Assembly: GCA_030042815.1 (NCBI GenBank)
Contig: JASHYY010000211.1
Location: 1-5,863, forward strand
Length of the DNA stretch: 5,863 nucleotides
From: Thermoplasmata archaeon
GTDB taxonomy: Archaea > Thermoplasmatota > Thermoplasmata > Lutacidiplasmatales > UBA184
Reading direction: 5' to 3'
Position 1 is the first letter of the stretch, and every line of letters starts with the position of its first letter. The notes under the pieces were generated by a model. It saw only the letters and a program-made list of their open reading frames with translations. It did no database searches and was not told the origin of the DNA. Positions 5,603 to 5,863 of the stretch are shown here, in pieces. The position numbers were made by a program, and so were the translations under genes.

Positions 5603-5863
5603 TCACGCCGCCCCCACGGCCCCGTTCGGCCGGTCCCGGTCGTTCGAGCGCGACTCCCAGCGGCCCGCGAAGTAGGCGCCGCCGAGGTAGAGGCCGATCA
5701 TCGGCGTCGCGATGAGGAGCATCGTGATGCCGGAGTTGTCGGGGGTGACGATCATCCCGAACACGAGCGCCCCGATGACCGCGCCGCGCCAGTGGCGCCG
5801 CCACGCCGAGGCCCGCACCACGCCGAGCCGCGTCAGGGCGTAGATGAACACCGGCAGCTCGAA
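5603..5863 (-). CDS. tatC: Sec-independent protein translocase TatC, C-terminal part (5' end outside window)
   Basis: TatC is the membrane receptor of the twin-arginine translocation system, which moves folded proteins across the cytoplasmic membrane. Only the last 86 residues are present. The visible part opens with FELPVFIYAL, matching the conserved FE(L/V)P of TatC transmembrane helix 4; the Glu corresponds to the functionally important E170 of E. coli TatC. Helix 5 follows at about visible residues 27-40, ending in VTPDN where most relatives have TPPD, and helix 6 at about 47-66, starting LLIATPMIGLYLGG. A short charged tail (RWESRSNDRDR) and TGA end the protein. A GTG at 5851 is an internal valine, not the start, because the conserved motif continues into the window edge. 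The next gene starts 6 bases later and encodes TatA, which supports the call. Confidence 0.9.
   Translation of the reverse strand, partial: FELPVFIYALTRLGVVRASAWRRHWRGAVIGALVFGMIVTPDNSGITMLLIATPMIGLYLGGAYFAGRWESRSNDRDRPNGAVGAA

Larger units (their letters stand above)
1..5863 (-). other. Respiratory operon: Tat export, Rieske/cytochrome b, oxidase subunit I, heme A synthase
   Basis: All nine genes read on the minus strand with almost no untranslated space. In transcription order the junctions are: 6-base gap, 4-base overlap (GTGA), 4-base overlap (GTGA), 12-base gap, 8-base overlap (GTGAGTAA), 8-base overlap (TTGAGTGA), 16-base gap, 7-base gap. Most starts follow a Shine-Dalgarno site lying inside the preceding gene, which suggests translational coupling. 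No internal promoter or terminator hairpin was recognised and there is no room for one between genes. The unit is open at both ends. That the products work in one respiratory chain is inferred from their families and their linkage. Confidence 0.85.

Noticed and set aside
5603..5851. TatC fragment read as a complete 82-residue protein starting at the GTG at 5851
   Set aside because: The conserved FELP of TatC helix 4 lies just upstream and in frame up to the window edge, so the GTG is an internal valine and the gene is cut by the window.

Overview
The window is a high-GC (about 70% in the lines I sampled by eye), fully packed stretch of respiratory-chain genes, all on the minus strand, so transcription runs from position 5863 down to 1. 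It holds nine genes. The first (tatC) and the last (ctaA) are cut by the window edges. No gap between genes exceeds 16 bases and several genes overlap by 4 or 8 bases, so they very probably form one polycistronic unit whose promoter and terminator lie outside the window. No RNA gene, mobile element, CRISPR array or internal promoter was seen.

In transcription order: the 3' end of tatC (5863-5603); a TatA/Hcf106-type protein with a proline-rich tail (5596-5204); an unrecognised 61-residue single-span membrane protein (5207-5022); a membrane-anchored Rieske iron-sulfur protein (5025-4201); a full-length cytochrome b of the bc1/b6f superfamily (4188-2839); two unrecognised small membrane proteins of 91 and 123 residues (2846-2571 and 2578-2207); subunit I of an A-type heme-copper oxidase (2190-514); and the first 168 residues of a heme A synthase, CtaA/Cox15 (506 to the left edge).

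Together these would oxidise quinol (Rieske plus cytochrome b), reduce oxygen (subunit I) and make the heme A that subunit I needs. The Tat genes at the head encode the export machinery that folded Rieske proteins normally require, and the Rieske protein has a Tat-like signal with Lys-Arg in place of Arg-Arg. No c-type cytochrome (no CxxCH motif), no CuA subunit II and no cupredoxin is in the window, so the carrier between the two complexes must be encoded elsewhere. The three unrecognised small membrane proteins are the best candidates for undescribed subunits or assembly factors.

My inference is an aerobic, perhaps acidophilic archaeon, possibly a high-GC Thermoplasmatota relative. The grounds are the archaeal-looking Rieske sequence around its CQHLGC box, the lack of cytochrome c, the minimal TatA-TatC pair and the many GTG/TTG starts after strong Shine-Dalgarno sites. 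A deep-branching bacterium cannot be excluded from sequence alone.
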